This document shows, one piece after another, positions 44,880 through 55,577 of a stretch of DNA of 64,000 bases. The stretch spans positions 124,001-188,000 of the forward strand of contig NZ_JANZKY010000008.1 in the NCBI RefSeq assembly GCF_025770765.1. Direction: 5' to 3'. The notes under the pieces were generated by a model, which saw only the letters and a program-made list of their open reading frames with translations, was not told the DNA's origin and searched no databases. The first letter of the stretch is position 1. Every line of letters starts with the position of its first letter. This DNA is from Propionivibrio soli (GTDB lineage: Bacteria > Pseudomonadota > Gammaproteobacteria > Burkholderiales > Rhodocyclaceae). The position numbers and the translations under genes are program-made.

Positions 44880-45788
44880 ATGCCAAGCCAAGCCGATTTT
44901 CAACAACTGCTCGCCAAAGCCGGTCTGAAGGTCGTCAACTCGAAGGAGCTTTACCCGGCCCTGCACGCAGAGACCGACGCTGGCTTGCCCATGCTCGTCG
45001 TCGAAAACGGGTTGGCGCGTGCGGTGATCGCGCTGCAAGGAGCACACGTCATGGCGTTCCGCCCGACCGGGCAACGCGAGATGCTATGGGTTTCCCCGAA
45101 ATGCGTGCTCGCGGACGGAATGCCGATCCGCGGCGGAATACCGCTCTGCCTGCCGTGGTTCGGCCCGGGCCCCGATGGCAAGAGCATGCATGGCTTCGCG
45201 CGCACCCTCCCGTGGACGCTTTCCGACGCCGAAACCCTGCCCACTGGCGCCACCCGCCTGGTGTTCGAACTCGCGGGCGACGAAACGACGAGCCCGCTGT
45301 GGCCCTACGCCTACGCCTTCCGCTTCGAGATGCTGATCGGCGAGGAACTCAAGCTCGATATGACCGTGAATAACCGCAGCGCCCAGACCGCGCCGCTGGC
45401 CTTCGCTTTCCACACCTATTTCTCGGTCAGTGATGTCGCCAAAGTGCGCGTGTCCGGGCTCTCGGGCAATACGTACATCGACAAGACCGACAATTTTGCG
45501 CGCAAATCGCAGCAGGGCGACGTGACGATCAGCGCCGTCACCGATCGCATCTACCTCGACGTCGCCGACCGGCAAACCGTGGAAGCGCCCGAGGGTCGTT
45601 TCCAGATCGACTCGAAGGCGAAGTGCGCCGTGGTCTGGAACGCCTGGTCCAACGACAAGAACGTTCCCGACCTCGGCGAAGGCAACCACGTCGGCTACAT
45701 CTGCGTTGAACGCGGCGACGTTGCAGAACGTGCGCCGCAATTGGCCGCCGGCGGCCAATACCGCACCGCGATGACGCTCTCGTTCTAG
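44880..45788 (+). CDS. Glucose-6-phosphate 1-epimerase-like protein (YeaD family)
   Basis: Aldose-1-epimerase fold of 302 residues, D-hexose-6-phosphate mutarotase type, interconverting the anomers of hexose 6-phosphates. Family markers are VVENGLARAVIALQGAHV, GGIPLCLPWFG, HGFARTLPW with the catalytic His, FHTYFSVSDV with the second His, and WNAWSNDKN. AAGGAG, 9 bases ahead, sets the ATG at 44880. It is 68 bases behind lnt and may be cotranscribed. Confidence 0.88.
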   Translation: MPSQADFQQLLAKAGLKVVNSKELYPALHAETDAGLPMLVVENGLARAVIALQGAHVMAFRPTGQREMLWVSPKCVLADGMPIRGGIPLCLPWFGPGPDGKSMHGFARTLPWTLSDAETLPTGATRLVFELAGDETTSPLWPYAYAFRFEMLIGEELKLDMTVNNRSAQTAPLAFAFHTYFSVSDVAKVRVSGLSGNTYIDKTDNFARKSQQGDVTISAVTDRIYLDVADRQTVEAPEGRFQIDSKAKCAVVWNAWSNDKNVPDLGEGNHVGYICVERGDVAERAPQLAAGGQYRTAMTLSF

Positions 45789-45997
45789 CCCGTTTCAGTT
45801 TTCCGCTGTTTCTTGCGCTTCGGCCGCGCCAATAAGTTGGCCAGCCGAACGCCTTGTCTTGAATCGATCCGGCCGGCACCGGTCGCGTGCCTGACAAACA
45901 CGTCGGTGTAATGCCGCGCGTGGCCTTGCGCTATCTGATCGGCCTCAAAAGCAAGTAAAATCGGCGTTTATTTCTGCTTTTACAAGACCATTCATTC

Positions 45998-46897
45998 ATG
46001 CCCACTTTTCAGGATGTCATTCTGCGTCTCCAGAGCTTCTGGGGCAAACAAGGATGCGCGCTGCTGCAGCCTTACGATATCGAAGTCGGCGCCGGGACGT
46101 TTCATACGGCGACCTTCCTGCGCGCAATCGGTCCCGAGCCGTGGAATGCCGCTTTCGTCCAGCCGTCCCGCCGGCCGAAGGACGGCCGTTACGGCGAAAA
46201 CCCGAATCGTCTGCAGCACTATTACCAATATCAGGTCGTCCTGAAGCCCTCGCCCGACAACATCCAGAATCTTTACCTGCAGTCGCTCGAAGCGCTCGGC
46301 ATCGATCTGAAGGAACACGACGTGCGCTTCGTCGAGGATGACTGGGAATCGCCGACCCTCGGCGCCTGGGGCCTCGGCTGGGAAGTGTGGCTCGATGGCA
46401 TGGAGGTCACGCAGTTCACCTATTTCCAGGAAGTCGGCTCGCTGACCTGTAAGCCGGTCCTCGGTGAGATCACCTACGGATTGGAACGCCTCGCCATGTA
46501 TCTGCAGGGCGTCGAAAACGTCTACGACCTCGTGTGGGCCGAAGGCCCCGGTTATCGCCTGACGTACGGCGACGTCTATCACCAGAATGAGGTCGAGCAG
46601 TCGAAATACAACTTCGAGTATTCGAATGTCGAGATGCTCTTCCGCCACTTCAGCGACCACGAATCCGAAGCCAAGCGGCTGATGGGCCTCGAACTCGCCC
46701 TGCCGGCGTACGAACAGGTCATGAAGTGCTCGCACTGCTTCAATCTGCTCGACGCGCATGGTGCGATCTCGGTCACCGAGCGCGCCGCGTACATTGGCCG
46801 CGTGCGTGCTCTTGCGCGCGAAGTCGCCCAGTCCTACTACAACTCCCGCGAAGCGCTCGGTTTCCCGATGTGCAAGAGCGCCGGGGAGGGAAAATAA
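45998..46897 (+). CDS. glyQ: Glycyl-tRNA synthetase alpha subunit
   Basis: Catalytic class II subunit of the heterotetrameric bacterial glycyl-tRNA synthetase, 299 residues, with [36 protein letters not shown] and [11 protein letters not shown]. One base separates it from glyS. A TAAAAT at 45956-45961 may be its -10 box, without a good -35; the rest of 45789-45997 shows nothing. Confidence 0.97.
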   Translation: MPTFQDVILRLQSFWGKQGCALLQPYDIEVGAGTFHTATFLRAIGPEPWNAAFVQPSRRPKDGRYGENPNRLQHYYQYQVVLKPSPDNIQNLYLQSLEALGIDLKEHDVRFVEDDWESPTLGAWGLGWEVWLDGMEVTQFTYFQEVGSLTCKPVLGEITYGLERLAMYLQGVENVYDLVWAEGPGYRLTYGDVYHQNEVEQSKYNFEYSNVEMLFRHFSDHESEAKRLMGLELALPAYEQVMKCSHCFNLLDAHGAISVTERAAYIGRVRALAREVAQSYYNSREALGFPMCKSAGEGK

Positions 46898-46898
46898 C

Positions 46899-48983
46899 AT
46901 GACCACCGCTACCCTTCTTGTCGAACTCCTTACCGAGGAGCTGCCGCCGAAGGCGCTCTCACGGCTCGGCGAAGTCTTCGCTGCCCAGATTCACGCGGGT
47001 CTCGCGGCGCGCAAGCTGCTTTCCGCGGGCGCGGCGTTCAAGTGGTTCGCCACGCCACGCCGCCTCGCGATCCAGATCCCCGGAGTCGTCGCCGTAGCGC
47101 CGGACGCGAAGGTGACGGAGAAGTTGATGCCGGTCAGCGTTGCACTCGATGCCACCGGCCAGCCGACCCAGGCGTTGCTCAAGAAGCTCGAAGCCAAGGG
47201 AATTCCGGCCTCCGAAATCGCCAAGTTCGAAAAGCGCCAGGACGGCAAGGCTGAAGCGCTGTTCTACGAAGCCACCGTGAAAGGCGTTGCGCTCGACGAC
47301 GTGCTCGCCGATATCGTCGGTGACGCGCTGAAGAAGCTGCCCATTCCGAAAGTAATGCGCTGGGGCGACTCCGATCATCAATTCGTGCGCCCGGTACATG
47401 GGCTCGTGTTGTTGCACGGAAGCCGACTCGTGCCGGGCGAAGTCCTCGGCCTGAAGAGCCAGGCGACCACGCTTGGGCACCGGTTTCTGTCGTCGGGCGA
47501 GATTGCTCTCAAGGACGCCGACAGCTACACCGAAACGCTCAAGGTAGAAGGCAAGGTGATCGCCGACTTCGCGCAACGCAAGGCGCAAATCGCCGCACAA
47601 CTCGACGCCAAGGCGGCCGAACTCAAGGCGGCGATCAATCCGTCGGAAGGCTTGCTCGACGAAGTCACCTCGCTCGTCGAATGGCCGGTGGTTTACGTCG
47701 GCGAATTCGAGTCCGAGTATCTCGACGTGCCGCAGGAGTGTCTGATCCTGACAATGCAGCAGAATCAGAAGTACTTCCCGCTGCTCGATGCGTCGAAGAA
47801 GCTGCTCAACAAATTTCTGATCGTCTCCAACATGCAGGTCGACGATCCGAAGCACATCGTCGGCGGCAACGCCCGCGTCGTACGGCCACGACTCTCCGAC
47901 GCCCGCTTCTTCTTCAACCAGGACCGCAAGCATGCGCTCGCCTCGCGCCTCGACAAGCTGGGCGGCGTCGTCTATCACAACAAGCTCGGCTCGGTTCTGC
48001 AACGTGTCGAACGCTTGGAAGAACTCGCTCAGCGCATCGCCGTCCGGCTCGGTGCGAACGCTTCGCTCGCAGGACGCGCGGCGCAACTCGCCAAGGCGGA
48101 CCTCGTTACCGACATGGTTGGTGAGTTCCCCGAGTTGCAGGGCATCATGGGCCGCTACTATGCGCTGCACGACGGCGAGGACAAGCAGGTTGCCGACGCC
48201 GTCCAGAGCCACTACCAGCCCCGTTTCGCCGGCGACGCACTGCCGCAGGGTGAGATTGCCTGCGCGGCGGCTCTCGCCGACAAGCTTGACGCGCTGGCCG
48301 GCTTTTTCGGCATCGGCCAGATCCCGACCGGCGACAAGGACCCATTCGGGCTGCGCCGCGCCGCGCTCGGCGTCCTACGCATTCTGATGGAAACACCGCT
48401 GCCGCTCGACCTTGCGGAACTGATCGCCGACGCGCAAGCGGGTTTTGCCGACGGAGTCCTGAAGCAGCCCGTGGCGGAACCGCTGCTCGACTTCATGCTC
48501 GACCGTCTGCGCGGCTTGCTCAGAGACGCTGGCCACGCCCAGGATGCCATAGAAGCCGTCCTCGCTCAGCGACCGACGCGCATCGACCGGGTACCGGCGA
48601 AGCTGTCAGCCGTCCGCGATTTCCAGGCGCTGCCGGAGGCCGAAGCGCTGGCCGCCGCCAACAAGCGCATCGGCAATATCCTGAAGAAGGCCGAGGGTTC
48701 GTTCGGTGCGCCACAGGAATCGCTCTTCAGCGAAGAGGCGGAAAAAGCGCTCAACGCGCGCGTCAAGGAAATTGCGCCGGTCGTGGGCAAGCGCGTAGCG
48801 GACGAAGCATATACCGAGGCGCTCAAGGCGCTGGCTTCGGTGCGGGCCGAGGTTGACCTTTTCTTTGACAAGGTGATGGTCAACGTCGATGATTCTGCTG
48901 TGCGCGCCAACCGACTCGGATTGCTCAAGGCGCTCTTCGATCAACTCAATGCGGTAGCGGATATCTCGAAGCTCGGCGTATGA
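46899..48983 (+). CDS. glyS: Glycyl-tRNA synthetase beta subunit
   Basis: tRNA-binding subunit of glycyl-tRNA synthetase, 694 residues from the ATG at 46899. It begins with [15 protein letters not shown] and has the HD-like and DALR anticodon-binding regions at the C-terminus ([13 protein letters not shown]). The frame is open further upstream inside glyQ, but the family start is clear. It overlaps gmhB by 4 bases. Confidence 0.97.
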   Translation: MTTATLLVELLTEELPPKALSRLGEVFAAQIHAGLAARKLLSAGAAFKWFATPRRLAIQIPGVVAVAPDAKVTEKLMPVSVALDATGQPTQALLKKLEAKGIPASEIAKFEKRQDGKAEALFYEATVKGVALDDVLADIVGDALKKLPIPKVMRWGDSDHQFVRPVHGLVLLHGSRLVPGEVLGLKSQATTLGHRFLSSGEIALKDADSYTETLKVEGKVIADFAQRKAQIAAQLDAKAAELKAAINPSEGLLDEVTSLVEWPVVYVGEFESEYLDVPQECLILTMQQNQKYFPLLDASKKLLNKFLIVSNMQVDDPKHIVGGNARVVRPRLSDARFFFNQDRKHALASRLDKLGGVVYHNKLGSVLQRVERLEELAQRIAVRLGANASLAGRAAQLAKADLVTDMVGEFPELQGIMGRYYALHDGEDKQVADAVQSHYQPRFAGDALPQGEIACAAALADKLDALAGFFGIGQIPTGDKDPFGLRRAALGVLRILMETPLPLDLAELIADAQAGFADGVLKQPVAEPLLDFMLDRLRGLLRDAGHAQDAIEAVLAQRPTRIDRVPAKLSAVRDFQALPEAEALAAANKRIGNILKKAEGSFGAPQESLFSEEAEKALNARVKEIAPVVGKRVADEAYTEALKALASVRAEVDLFFDKVMVNVDDSAVRANRLGLLKALFDQLNAVADISKLGV

Positions 48984-49522
48984 AACTCGTCATCCTGGAT
49001 CGCGACGGCGTCATCAACTACGACTCTGAACACTTCATCAAGAGTCCGGCCGAATGGAAGCCCTTGCCGGGCAGCCTTGAGGCCATCGCCAAACTGACCC
49101 AGGCCGGCTATCGCGTCGTGGTCGCCACCAACCAGTCCGGTATCGGGCGTGGCCTGTTCGACATGGACACGCTCAATGCGATGCACGGGAAAATGCACCG
49201 GGCGGTGCAGGAACTCGGCGGCCGTATCGAAGCGATTTTCTATTGCCCGCATTCAGCCGACTCGAATTGCAACTGCCGTAAGCCCAAGCCGGGGATGATG
49301 GAACGCATCGCCGGCTGCTTCAACATCAGTCTGCTCGGTGTCCCGGCGATCGGTGACTCTCTCCGCGATCTGGAAGCAGCTGTCGCCGTCGGTGCAATGC
49401 CGATCCTGGTGCTCACCGGAAAAGGCGAAAAGACGCGGGCGACCGAGGAACTGCCGCCGGACACCCTTGTTTTCGCCGATCTCGCGGCTGCTGTCGAGCA
49501 TATCCTGAACAAGAAACCATGA
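48980..49522 (+). CDS. gmhB: D-glycero-beta-D-manno-heptose 1,7-bisphosphate 7-phosphatase
   Basis: HAD phosphatase of 180 residues in ADP-heptose synthesis for the lipopolysaccharide core. Motif I is ILDRDGVIN, motif II is VVATNQSGI, and the zinc loop reads [18 protein letters not shown]; motif IV is [11 protein letters not shown]. Overlaps glyS and plsC by 4 bases each. Confidence 0.94.
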   Translation: MKLVILDRDGVINYDSEHFIKSPAEWKPLPGSLEAIAKLTQAGYRVVVATNQSGIGRGLFDMDTLNAMHGKMHRAVQELGGRIEAIFYCPHSADSNCNCRKPKPGMMERIAGCFNISLLGVPAIGDSLRDLEAAVAVGAMPILVLTGKGEKTRATEELPPDTLVFADLAAAVEHILNKKP

Positions 49523-50265
49523 CGGCGTTCATTCGTTCGACCGTTTTTCTTCTGCTCGCCACCCTGATTACCGCCCCCGCCGGCTTGCTCGTCACGCTGG
49601 CGGTCGTCCTCCCGATGTCCTGGCGTTTCCGTATCATCGCCGTCTGGCGCGCCGGCTTCATGGCTCTTTGCAAGTATGTGCTCGGCCTCGACTATCGGGT
49701 CATCGGACGCGAGAACATTCCCACCGTCCCGTCGGTCGTCCTCGCGAAGCATCAGTCGGCGTGGGAAACGATCGGGCTACAGGCGATTTTCCCGCCGCTC
49801 GTCTTCGTGCTGAAGAAGTCGCTACTTCTGATTCCCTTCCTCGGCTGGGCCTTCGCTGCGATCAAGATGATTTCGATCGACCGCAGTGCCGGCAAGAATG
49901 CGCTGCGGCAGGTGGTCAAGCAGGGTCGGGACCGTCTCCGTGCCGGCTACTGGGTTATCGTCTTTCCGGAAGGAACGCGGATGGCGCCCGGCGAAACGCG
50001 GCGCTTCAAGAGTGGAGGCTCGCAACTGGCGGTCAGCGCGGCCGTTCCAGCCGTTCCAGTTGCGCACAACGCGGGCGAATTCTGGGCGCGCAACGCCTTC
50101 GTCAAGAAGCCCGGGTTGATCACCGTGAGCATCGGCCCGGCCATCGATACCGCCGGGAAAAGCGCTGAAGAAGTGACATTGCTTGCCGAACAATGGATCG
50201 AAGGCGAAATGCGCCGCCTCTCACCGCACCGCTACGCTGCCGCAGAGAATGTCGTGGCAACTTGA
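49519..50265 (+). CDS. plsC: 1-acyl-sn-glycerol-3-phosphate acyltransferase
   Basis: Makes phosphatidic acid from lysophosphatidic acid at the inner membrane. 248 residues with an N-terminal hydrophobic helix (about 5-30), the catalytic His in LAKHQSAWET (H-x4-E here in place of the common H-x4-D), and FPEGTRMAPGE. It overlaps gmhB by 4 and the metallopeptidase gene by 17 bases. Confidence 0.93.
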   Translation: MTAFIRSTVFLLLATLITAPAGLLVTLAVVLPMSWRFRIIAVWRAGFMALCKYVLGLDYRVIGRENIPTVPSVVLAKHQSAWETIGLQAIFPPLVFVLKKSLLLIPFLGWAFAAIKMISIDRSAGKNALRQVVKQGRDRLRAGYWVIVFPEGTRMAPGETRRFKSGGSQLAVSAAVPAVPVAHNAGEFWARNAFVKKPGLITVSIGPAIDTAGKSAEEVTLLAEQWIEGEMRRLSPHRYAAAENVVAT

Positions 50266-51016
50266 TCTGCCGCTGGCCGAGGAAAAGCCGCTCGCGGCCG
50301 ACGAATCGCGGCGCACGATTACTCTTGATGACCGCATCGTCCCCTATGTGCTGCGGCGCGCCCGGAGGCGTACGATCGGCTTGACGATCGACCACCGCGG
50401 TCTGCGGGTCGGCGCCCCACGCTCCGCCTCGTTTTCCGAAGTCGAATCGCTGATCCGGCAACATGCCGACTGGGTCGCGCAGAAACTGGATGAATGGCGC
50501 AGCCGGCGGGTGCCTCAGAAGCTGCGCATCGCCGACGGCGCCCGGCTGCCCTTCCTCGGAGAACCACTCGAGCTTCGCCTCGCGTTCGGGCGCAACAGTG
50601 CCTTCTGGAATGAGCACGCCGGCCGCATCCTGACGCTCTGCCTGCGTGATCCGACCGATGCCACGCGTGCCGGCCAGTTGCTCGAAAAGGCGCTGCGAAC
50701 ACGCGCCATGGCGCTCTTCGCCGAGCGCCTCAGTTTTCACGCCCCCAGACTCGGCGTCACCGTACCGAGGCTCTCGTTGACATCGGCACGTACACGATGG
50801 GGAAGTTGCAGCCTGAGAACGGGCATCCGGCTCAACTGGCGGCTGATTCACTTTCCGCCGCACGTCATCGACTACGTCGTCGCCCACGAACTCGCGCATC
50901 TGCGCGAGATGAACCACGGACCGCGCTTCTGGGCGCTGGTCGGTCGGCTTTTCCCGGACTATCTGGCCGCGCGCAACGAGTTGAAGACGCTCGCGGCACA
51001 GTGTCCGCACTGGTAG
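50249..51016 (+). CDS. YgjP-like metallopeptidase (M48-type, DUF45)
   Basis: A 255-residue cytoplasmic protein with the zinc motif HELAHLREMNHGPRFW, in which HExxH and a downstream His bind the metal. RWGSCS and INWRLI-like LNWRLIHFP are further DUF45 markers. The start ATG (50249) lies inside the plsC end. Substrate unknown for the family. Confidence 0.88.
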   Translation: MSWQLDLPLAEEKPLAADESRRTITLDDRIVPYVLRRARRRTIGLTIDHRGLRVGAPRSASFSEVESLIRQHADWVAQKLDEWRSRRVPQKLRIADGARLPFLGEPLELRLAFGRNSAFWNEHAGRILTLCLRDPTDATRAGQLLEKALRTRAMALFAERLSFHAPRLGVTVPRLSLTSARTRWGSCSLRTGIRLNWRLIHFPPHVIDYVVAHELAHLREMNHGPRFWALVGRLFPDYLAARNELKTLAAQCPHW

Positions 51017-51059
51017 CCACATTAGGCATTTAGTAGACAGGCCTGCCGGCCTCGGCGGC

Positions 51060-51956
51060 TTAGGCCGTCCCCACATTCTCCTCGACCGAACGAATCTCGG
51101 CTAGAACGGCCGCTTGCGCATCCCGCTCGCGACGGCGTTGTGCGCGCATGGTGAGAATGCTGTAGGCAATAATGCCTGTCGATACGGTGAGGATCAGGAT
51201 GGTCGCCGCTGCATAGATCGAGGGATTAACGCCTCGCCGCGCGTAGCCGAAGATGACCTGCGGCAAAGTCGTGACGCCGGGCCCGGAAAGGAATTCGGAA
51301 ATGACCACGTCGTCGAACGAGAGCGTGAAGGTCAGCATCCACGCGGCAACCAGCGACGGCAGGATGTTGGGCAATGTGACCAGGAAGAAAACCTGCAGAG
51401 GGCGGCAGCCGAGGTCCATCGCCGCCTCCTCGATCGTCCGGTCCATTTCTCGCAGCCGCGCGGCGACGACGACGGTGGCATACGCCATGCCGAGCAAGGT
51501 GTGGCCAAGCACGATCGTCGTTGCGCCGCGCTCCGGCCAGCCAATCGCGTGCTGGACGGCAACCATCAGCAAGAGCAACGAGAGCCCGATGATGACTTCA
51601 GGCATGACGAGTGGCGCGCTGACCAGTCCCGAGAATAACGACCGGCCGCGAAAACGTTGATAGCGCACGAGCACGAAGGCGGCGAACGTGCCGAGGATCG
51701 TCGACAGCGTGCCGGTGATTACCGCGACTTTGAGCGAGAGGAAGAAGCCGCCGACCAAACGTGAATCGTTGAGCAAGGCCTCATACCAGCGCGTCGAAAA
51801 GCCTGTAAATACGGCATCCTGCCGCGTGCTGTTGAAGGAAAAGAGGATCAGGAAAAGCAGCGGCCCATAGAGGAACAGGTAAACGACAAGCAGCCACAGC
51901 TTACCGAAATGCGCCTGAAGTAAACGCAAGAGCGCCTGGCTCGAGGAGGTCTTCAT
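51060..51956 (-). CDS. potI: Putrescine/spermidine ABC transporter permease PotI
   Basis: Six-helix permease of 298 residues with the EAA loop IEEAAMDLGCRPLQVFFLVT. The ATG at 51956 follows the potH stop by one base; an earlier in-frame start is inside potH. Last gene of potF-G-H-I. Confidence 0.92.
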   Translation of the reverse strand: MKTSSSQALLRLLQAHFGKLWLLVVYLFLYGPLLFLILFSFNSTRQDAVFTGFSTRWYEALLNDSRLVGGFFLSLKVAVITGTLSTILGTFAAFVLVRYQRFRGRSLFSGLVSAPLVMPEVIIGLSLLLLMVAVQHAIGWPERGATTIVLGHTLLGMAYATVVVAARLREMDRTIEEAAMDLGCRPLQVFFLVTLPNILPSLVAAWMLTFTLSFDDVVISEFLSGPGVTTLPQVIFGYARRGVNPSIYAAATILILTVSTGIIAYSILTMRAQRRRERDAQAAVLAEIRSVEENVGTA

Positions 51957-51957
51957 A

Positions 51958-52902
51958 TTATTCCTTCCCGGCAGCTTCGCGTTCCGCGCCATAGTGGTTG
52001 TAGACGGCCATCGGAACCAGAATGAAGAGGATCATCACCACGGCGAGCGCCGACGCGCGCGGCCAGTTGTTGCTGCTGAACATCTCGTCCCAGACGACAC
52101 GGCCGATCATGATGTTCTCAGCGCCACCGAGCAGCGACGGGATGACGAACTCGCCGACGCACGGGATGAACACCAGCATCGAACCGGCGATGATCCCGGC
52201 CTTGCTCAGCGGTACGGTAATCAGCCAGAACGCCTTCCACGGACTTGCGCCAAGGTCATACGCTGCTTCAAGCAAACGGAAGTCGAGTTTCACGAGCGTC
52301 GCGTAAAGCGGCAGGATCATGAACGGGCAGTACACATAGGTCATTCCGACGAGCATCGACACGTCGGAATACAGCAGTTGCAGTGGCTCCTGGATGAAAC
52401 CCGCCCATACCAGCACATTGTTCACGACCCCCTGGTCCGCCAGGATGCCCTTCCAGGCATAAACCCGCAGCAGGAACGAGGTCCAGAACGGCAGCATGAC
52501 GAGCATCAGCAGGGCCGGTTGAACGCTCTTCTTCGCGCGCGCGATGAAGTAGGCGAACGGGTAACCGATGACGAGGCATAGGATCGTCGTCAAACAGGCG
52601 TACTTGAGCGAGGTCAGGTAGGCTTCAAGATAGATCGTCTGCCCCCATGCCTTGGCGCCGCTGCCCTTGTCCACCTCTTCGAAGATTGAGAGGTAGTTCT
52701 GGTACTTGAGCATGATATGCAGTGAGCCGTCTACGGCCTGCATGAGCGGCGCGAAGGGATTCACGCCGTTGCCCATGTCGGTGACACTGATGCGCAGCAG
52801 GATCAGGAACGGTACGACAAAAAAGATGAGCAGCCAGACGAAAGGCACACCGATAACGAAACGCCGGCCCGGATGCACGTGCAACCATCGTTGGATATTC
52901 AT
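51958..52902 (-). CDS. potH: Putrescine/spermidine ABC transporter permease PotH
   Basis: Permease of 314 residues with six helices and the EAA loop LLEAAYDLGASPWKAFWLIT; GEFVIPSLLGG is typical of PotB/PotH. It lies 12 bases behind potG and pairs with PotI. Confidence 0.92.
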   Translation of the reverse strand: MNIQRWLHVHPGRRFVIGVPFVWLLIFFVVPFLILLRISVTDMGNGVNPFAPLMQAVDGSLHIMLKYQNYLSIFEEVDKGSGAKAWGQTIYLEAYLTSLKYACLTTILCLVIGYPFAYFIARAKKSVQPALLMLVMLPFWTSFLLRVYAWKGILADQGVVNNVLVWAGFIQEPLQLLYSDVSMLVGMTYVYCPFMILPLYATLVKLDFRLLEAAYDLGASPWKAFWLITVPLSKAGIIAGSMLVFIPCVGEFVIPSLLGGAENIMIGRVVWDEMFSSNNWPRASALAVVMILFILVPMAVYNHYGAEREAAGKE

Positions 52903-52914
52903 GACGCAGCGTTC

Positions 52915-54018
52915 CTAGTGCGTGAGTACGACAGGGTCGGCCTCGTCCCACCAAAAAAAGACTCGGTCGTCCCACGTGATGTCGATGTTTTCCAGACGGC
53001 TGCCGTTCGGCTCGGTGACGACCACCGTGCGCCCATCCTGCATTTCCACGATGAACGAACTGTAGCTCCCGAAATAACCGATCTCGCGCACCTTGCCGCT
53101 GAAGAGATTCACGTTGACGTTCGGGCGGGTCTTCGAAATGTAGATCTTCTCCGGTCGCACGGCGATCGTCAGCGGCATCCCGATCGAACCGCCAATGCCA
53201 TGATCGATATGCACGACGCCCTGGTCGATCGTAATCTCACTCCGATCATGCTCATCCACGCTGAGCTGACCATCAAACAGGTTGATGTTGCCAATGAAGT
53301 CGGCGACGAAGCGGTTGGTCGGGCACTCGTAGATCTCCTGCGGCGTCCCCACCTGTAACACCCGGCCATGACTCATGACGGCAATCCGTGACGCCATCGT
53401 CATCGCCTCTTCCTGATCGTGCGTCACCATGACCACCGTAACACCGACGGATTCGATAATGTGCACGAGCTCGAACTGCGTACGTTGCCGCAGTTTCTTG
53501 TCGAGCGCACCCAAAGGTTCGTCGAGCAGCAGAAGTTGGGGCTTCTTGGCCAAGCTGCGTGCCAGCGCCACCCGTTGCTGCTGGCCGCCCGATAGCTGAT
53601 GCGGCTTGCGTTTGGCGTACGCCGTGAGCTGCACAAGTTCGAGCATTTCCTCGACGCGTGTCTTGATCTGCGCGGGCGGCATGCCTTCACGCTTCAACCC
53701 GAAAGCGACGTTGTCCCAAATATTAAGGTGAGGAAACAATGCGTACGACTGGAACATCATATTGATCGGCCGCTCGTAGGGCGGGAACGATGCAATGTCC
53801 AGGCCGTTCAGCAACACCCTCCCCGCAGTGGGCTTTTCGAACCCGGCGAGGATACGCAGCAGTGTGGACTTGCCGCACCCGGAACTGCCGAGAAGCGCAA
53901 ATATTTCACCCTTCTGAATGGAGATGGAGACGTCGTCCACGGCGACGACATCATCGAACCGCTTGACCAGATTCTCTGTCAGCAAGAAGCCGGACGGGTG
54001 CGAGTCATGTTGATTCAT
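52915..54018 (-). CDS. potG: Putrescine/spermidine ABC transporter ATP-binding protein PotG
   Basis: ATPase of 367 residues. Walker A GSSGCGKSTLL, signature LSGGQQQRVALARSL, Walker B LLLLDEPLGALD, and [13 protein letters not shown] are intact; the C-terminal TOBE domain follows (about 290-365). It is separated from potF by 122 bases that contain a strong hairpin. Confidence 0.93.
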   Translation of the reverse strand: MNQHDSHPSGFLLTENLVKRFDDVVAVDDVSISIQKGEIFALLGSSGCGKSTLLRILAGFEKPTAGRVLLNGLDIASFPPYERPINMMFQSYALFPHLNIWDNVAFGLKREGMPPAQIKTRVEEMLELVQLTAYAKRKPHQLSGGQQQRVALARSLAKKPQLLLLDEPLGALDKKLRQRTQFELVHIIESVGVTVVMVTHDQEEAMTMASRIAVMSHGRVLQVGTPQEIYECPTNRFVADFIGNINLFDGQLSVDEHDRSEITIDQGVVHIDHGIGGSIGMPLTIAVRPEKIYISKTRPNVNVNLFSGKVREIGYFGSYSSFIVEMQDGRTVVVTEPNGSRLENIDITWDDRVFFWWDEADPVVLTH

Positions 54019-54065
54019 GACGGTTATGTGCTCACGCTAAGGAAAGAAGTACGGCCCAAAAGAAA

Positions 54066-54096
54066 GCTGTGCATCACCCCCACGATAATGCACAGC
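54066..54096 (-). terminator. Terminator-like hairpin between potF and potG
   Basis: GCTGTGCAT (54066-54074) and ATGCACAGC (54088-54096) are perfect complements with a 13-base loop. On the minus strand the stem is followed by TTTCTTTTGGG. It lies 45 bases behind the potF stop and should end a share of the transcripts there. Confidence 0.7.
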
Positions 54097-54140
54097 CGTT
54101 TACATTTCGACGATTGTAAGAGAAGCGGGTTTGTCCGGCG

Positions 54141-55295
54141 CTACTGGCCTTTCTTAAACAACGTGTAGACGTTGCTCATCGACTCGCGTGCCTCGTTGCT
54201 GAAACTCGACGGCGAGACCATCTTCTCCATGTTGGCAGCGTCCACGAAAACCGTCCTGTTCTCGGCGATCTCCGGCTTCACCTTGGCGATGCTCGCCTTG
54301 TTCGCCGTGGCGTACGAGAGTTCGTTGGTCAGCGAAGCGGACACCTCAGGACGCAGGAAATAGTCGATGAACGCATGCGCGTTGTTCGGATGCTTGGCGT
54401 CCTTCGGAATGGCAAGCGAGTCGAAGAAGATCAAGCCGCCCGTCTTCGGCAGCAAAACTTCGATCTGGTTATCGCTCTTGTTCTCGATCGCCCGACTACG
54501 CGCGATGTTCATGTCCCCCGCCCAACCAAGCGCAACGCAGGCTTTGCCCCCGGCCAAGTCGTCGATCATCGTACTCGTGAATAGCCGAATGTGCGGGCGA
54601 ACCTTGGCCAGCATTTCTCCCGCAGCTTTGTGATCCGCTGGGTCGTTTGAATACGCATTCTTGCCGAGGTAATGCATGGCCGGCGGTATCACCTCGGTTG
54701 GCGAGTCGAGATAGGCAATGCCGCAGGACTTCAGTTTCTCGGTATACGTTGGATTGAAGACGAGATCCCAGGCGTTCTCCGGCATGGGCGTCGAACCAAG
54801 AGCCTTGGTGACCTTGGCCTTATTGATGCCTACCGTCGTGTAGCTCCAGGCCCACGGAACGAGATATTCGTTACCCGCGTCCACCGAAGCCAGCTTGCTC
54901 ATGATCGCCGAATCGAGGTTTCCATAGTTGCTGATCTTCGATTTATCCAGCTTCATCAGCAGGCCACCGTCGATCTGCGACTTGGCGAAAACAGCGCCCG
55001 GAACGACGAGGTCGAATCCGCTATTGCCTGCCACCAACTTCGCATGCAGGCCCTCGTTGTTCTCGAATGTCTGATAGTTGACCTTGATGCCGGTTTCTTT
55101 TTCGAAATCGGCCACCATGTTGGACGAAATGTAGTCGGCCCAGTTATAGATATTGAGGACCTTCTCTTCCGCATTCGCCGGTGCGGCTGCCACCGGAGCG
55201 CTGGTTGCGGGTGCGGCGGGTGCCGCTTCCTCCTTTTTCCCACACCCTGCCAAAGCGGCCAAGGACAGTGCAAGAACCAGGATATTTCGTTTCAT
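54141..55295 (-). CDS. potF: Polyamine-binding lipoprotein PotF
   Basis: Solute-binding component of the polyamine importer, 384 residues from the ATG at 55295. The signal peptide ends in the lipobox LAGC (Cys about residue 20), followed by [10 protein letters not shown] and an Ala/Pro-rich linker, so it is a membrane-tethered lipoprotein, unlike the soluble PotF of E. coli. The mature part starts [10 protein letters not shown], typical of PotD/PotF. The frame is open to 55424 but the signal peptide fixes the start. Confidence 0.92.
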   Translation of the reverse strand: MKRNILVLALSLAALAGCGKKEEAAPAAPATSAPVAAAPANAEEKVLNIYNWADYISSNMVADFEKETGIKVNYQTFENNEGLHAKLVAGNSGFDLVVPGAVFAKSQIDGGLLMKLDKSKISNYGNLDSAIMSKLASVDAGNEYLVPWAWSYTTVGINKAKVTKALGSTPMPENAWDLVFNPTYTEKLKSCGIAYLDSPTEVIPPAMHYLGKNAYSNDPADHKAAGEMLAKVRPHIRLFTSTMIDDLAGGKACVALGWAGDMNIARSRAIENKSDNQIEVLLPKTGGLIFFDSLAIPKDAKHPNNAHAFIDYFLRPEVSASLTNELSYATANKASIAKVKPEIAENRTVFVDAANMEKMVSPSSFSNEARESMSNVYTLFKKGQ

Positions 55296-55367
55296 AGTTG
55301 TCGATTGCTCCAGGAAATGAGGCGAAATAAAGATCGGTTGCGGTCTGGTGATAAGACCTGGCAGGCG

Positions 55368-55389
55368 AACAATTTTATCCCGAATTGTT
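55368..55389 (-). promoter_or_regulatory. Inverted repeat over a possible potF -10 box
   Basis: AACAATT (55368-55374) and AATTGTT (55383-55389) are perfect complements 8 bases apart. A minus-strand TAAAAT (55372-55377) overlaps the repeat. A bound repressor would block this promoter. The -35 is weak. Confidence 0.4.
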
Positions 55390-55577
55390 TGACGGATGAG
55401 CAAGGGAATCCCGATCCTTGCCACAAAATGAGACGAAACGTCTCCGCGATCATACTTTGGTCGAAAGAGGGATTCGTCGAAACCCTGACGTCTGGTTCCT
55501 TGAGACGAAGGCGCGATAGAATCTCTTGGTCACTCAGGCGCGCCATGCGCCCGAACGCTCACAGAAAGGAAAAGCCC

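Noticed and set aside
46959-48212. Minus-strand open frame of more than 400 codons inside glyS
   Set aside because: Antisense shadow of the glycyl-tRNA synthetase beta gene.
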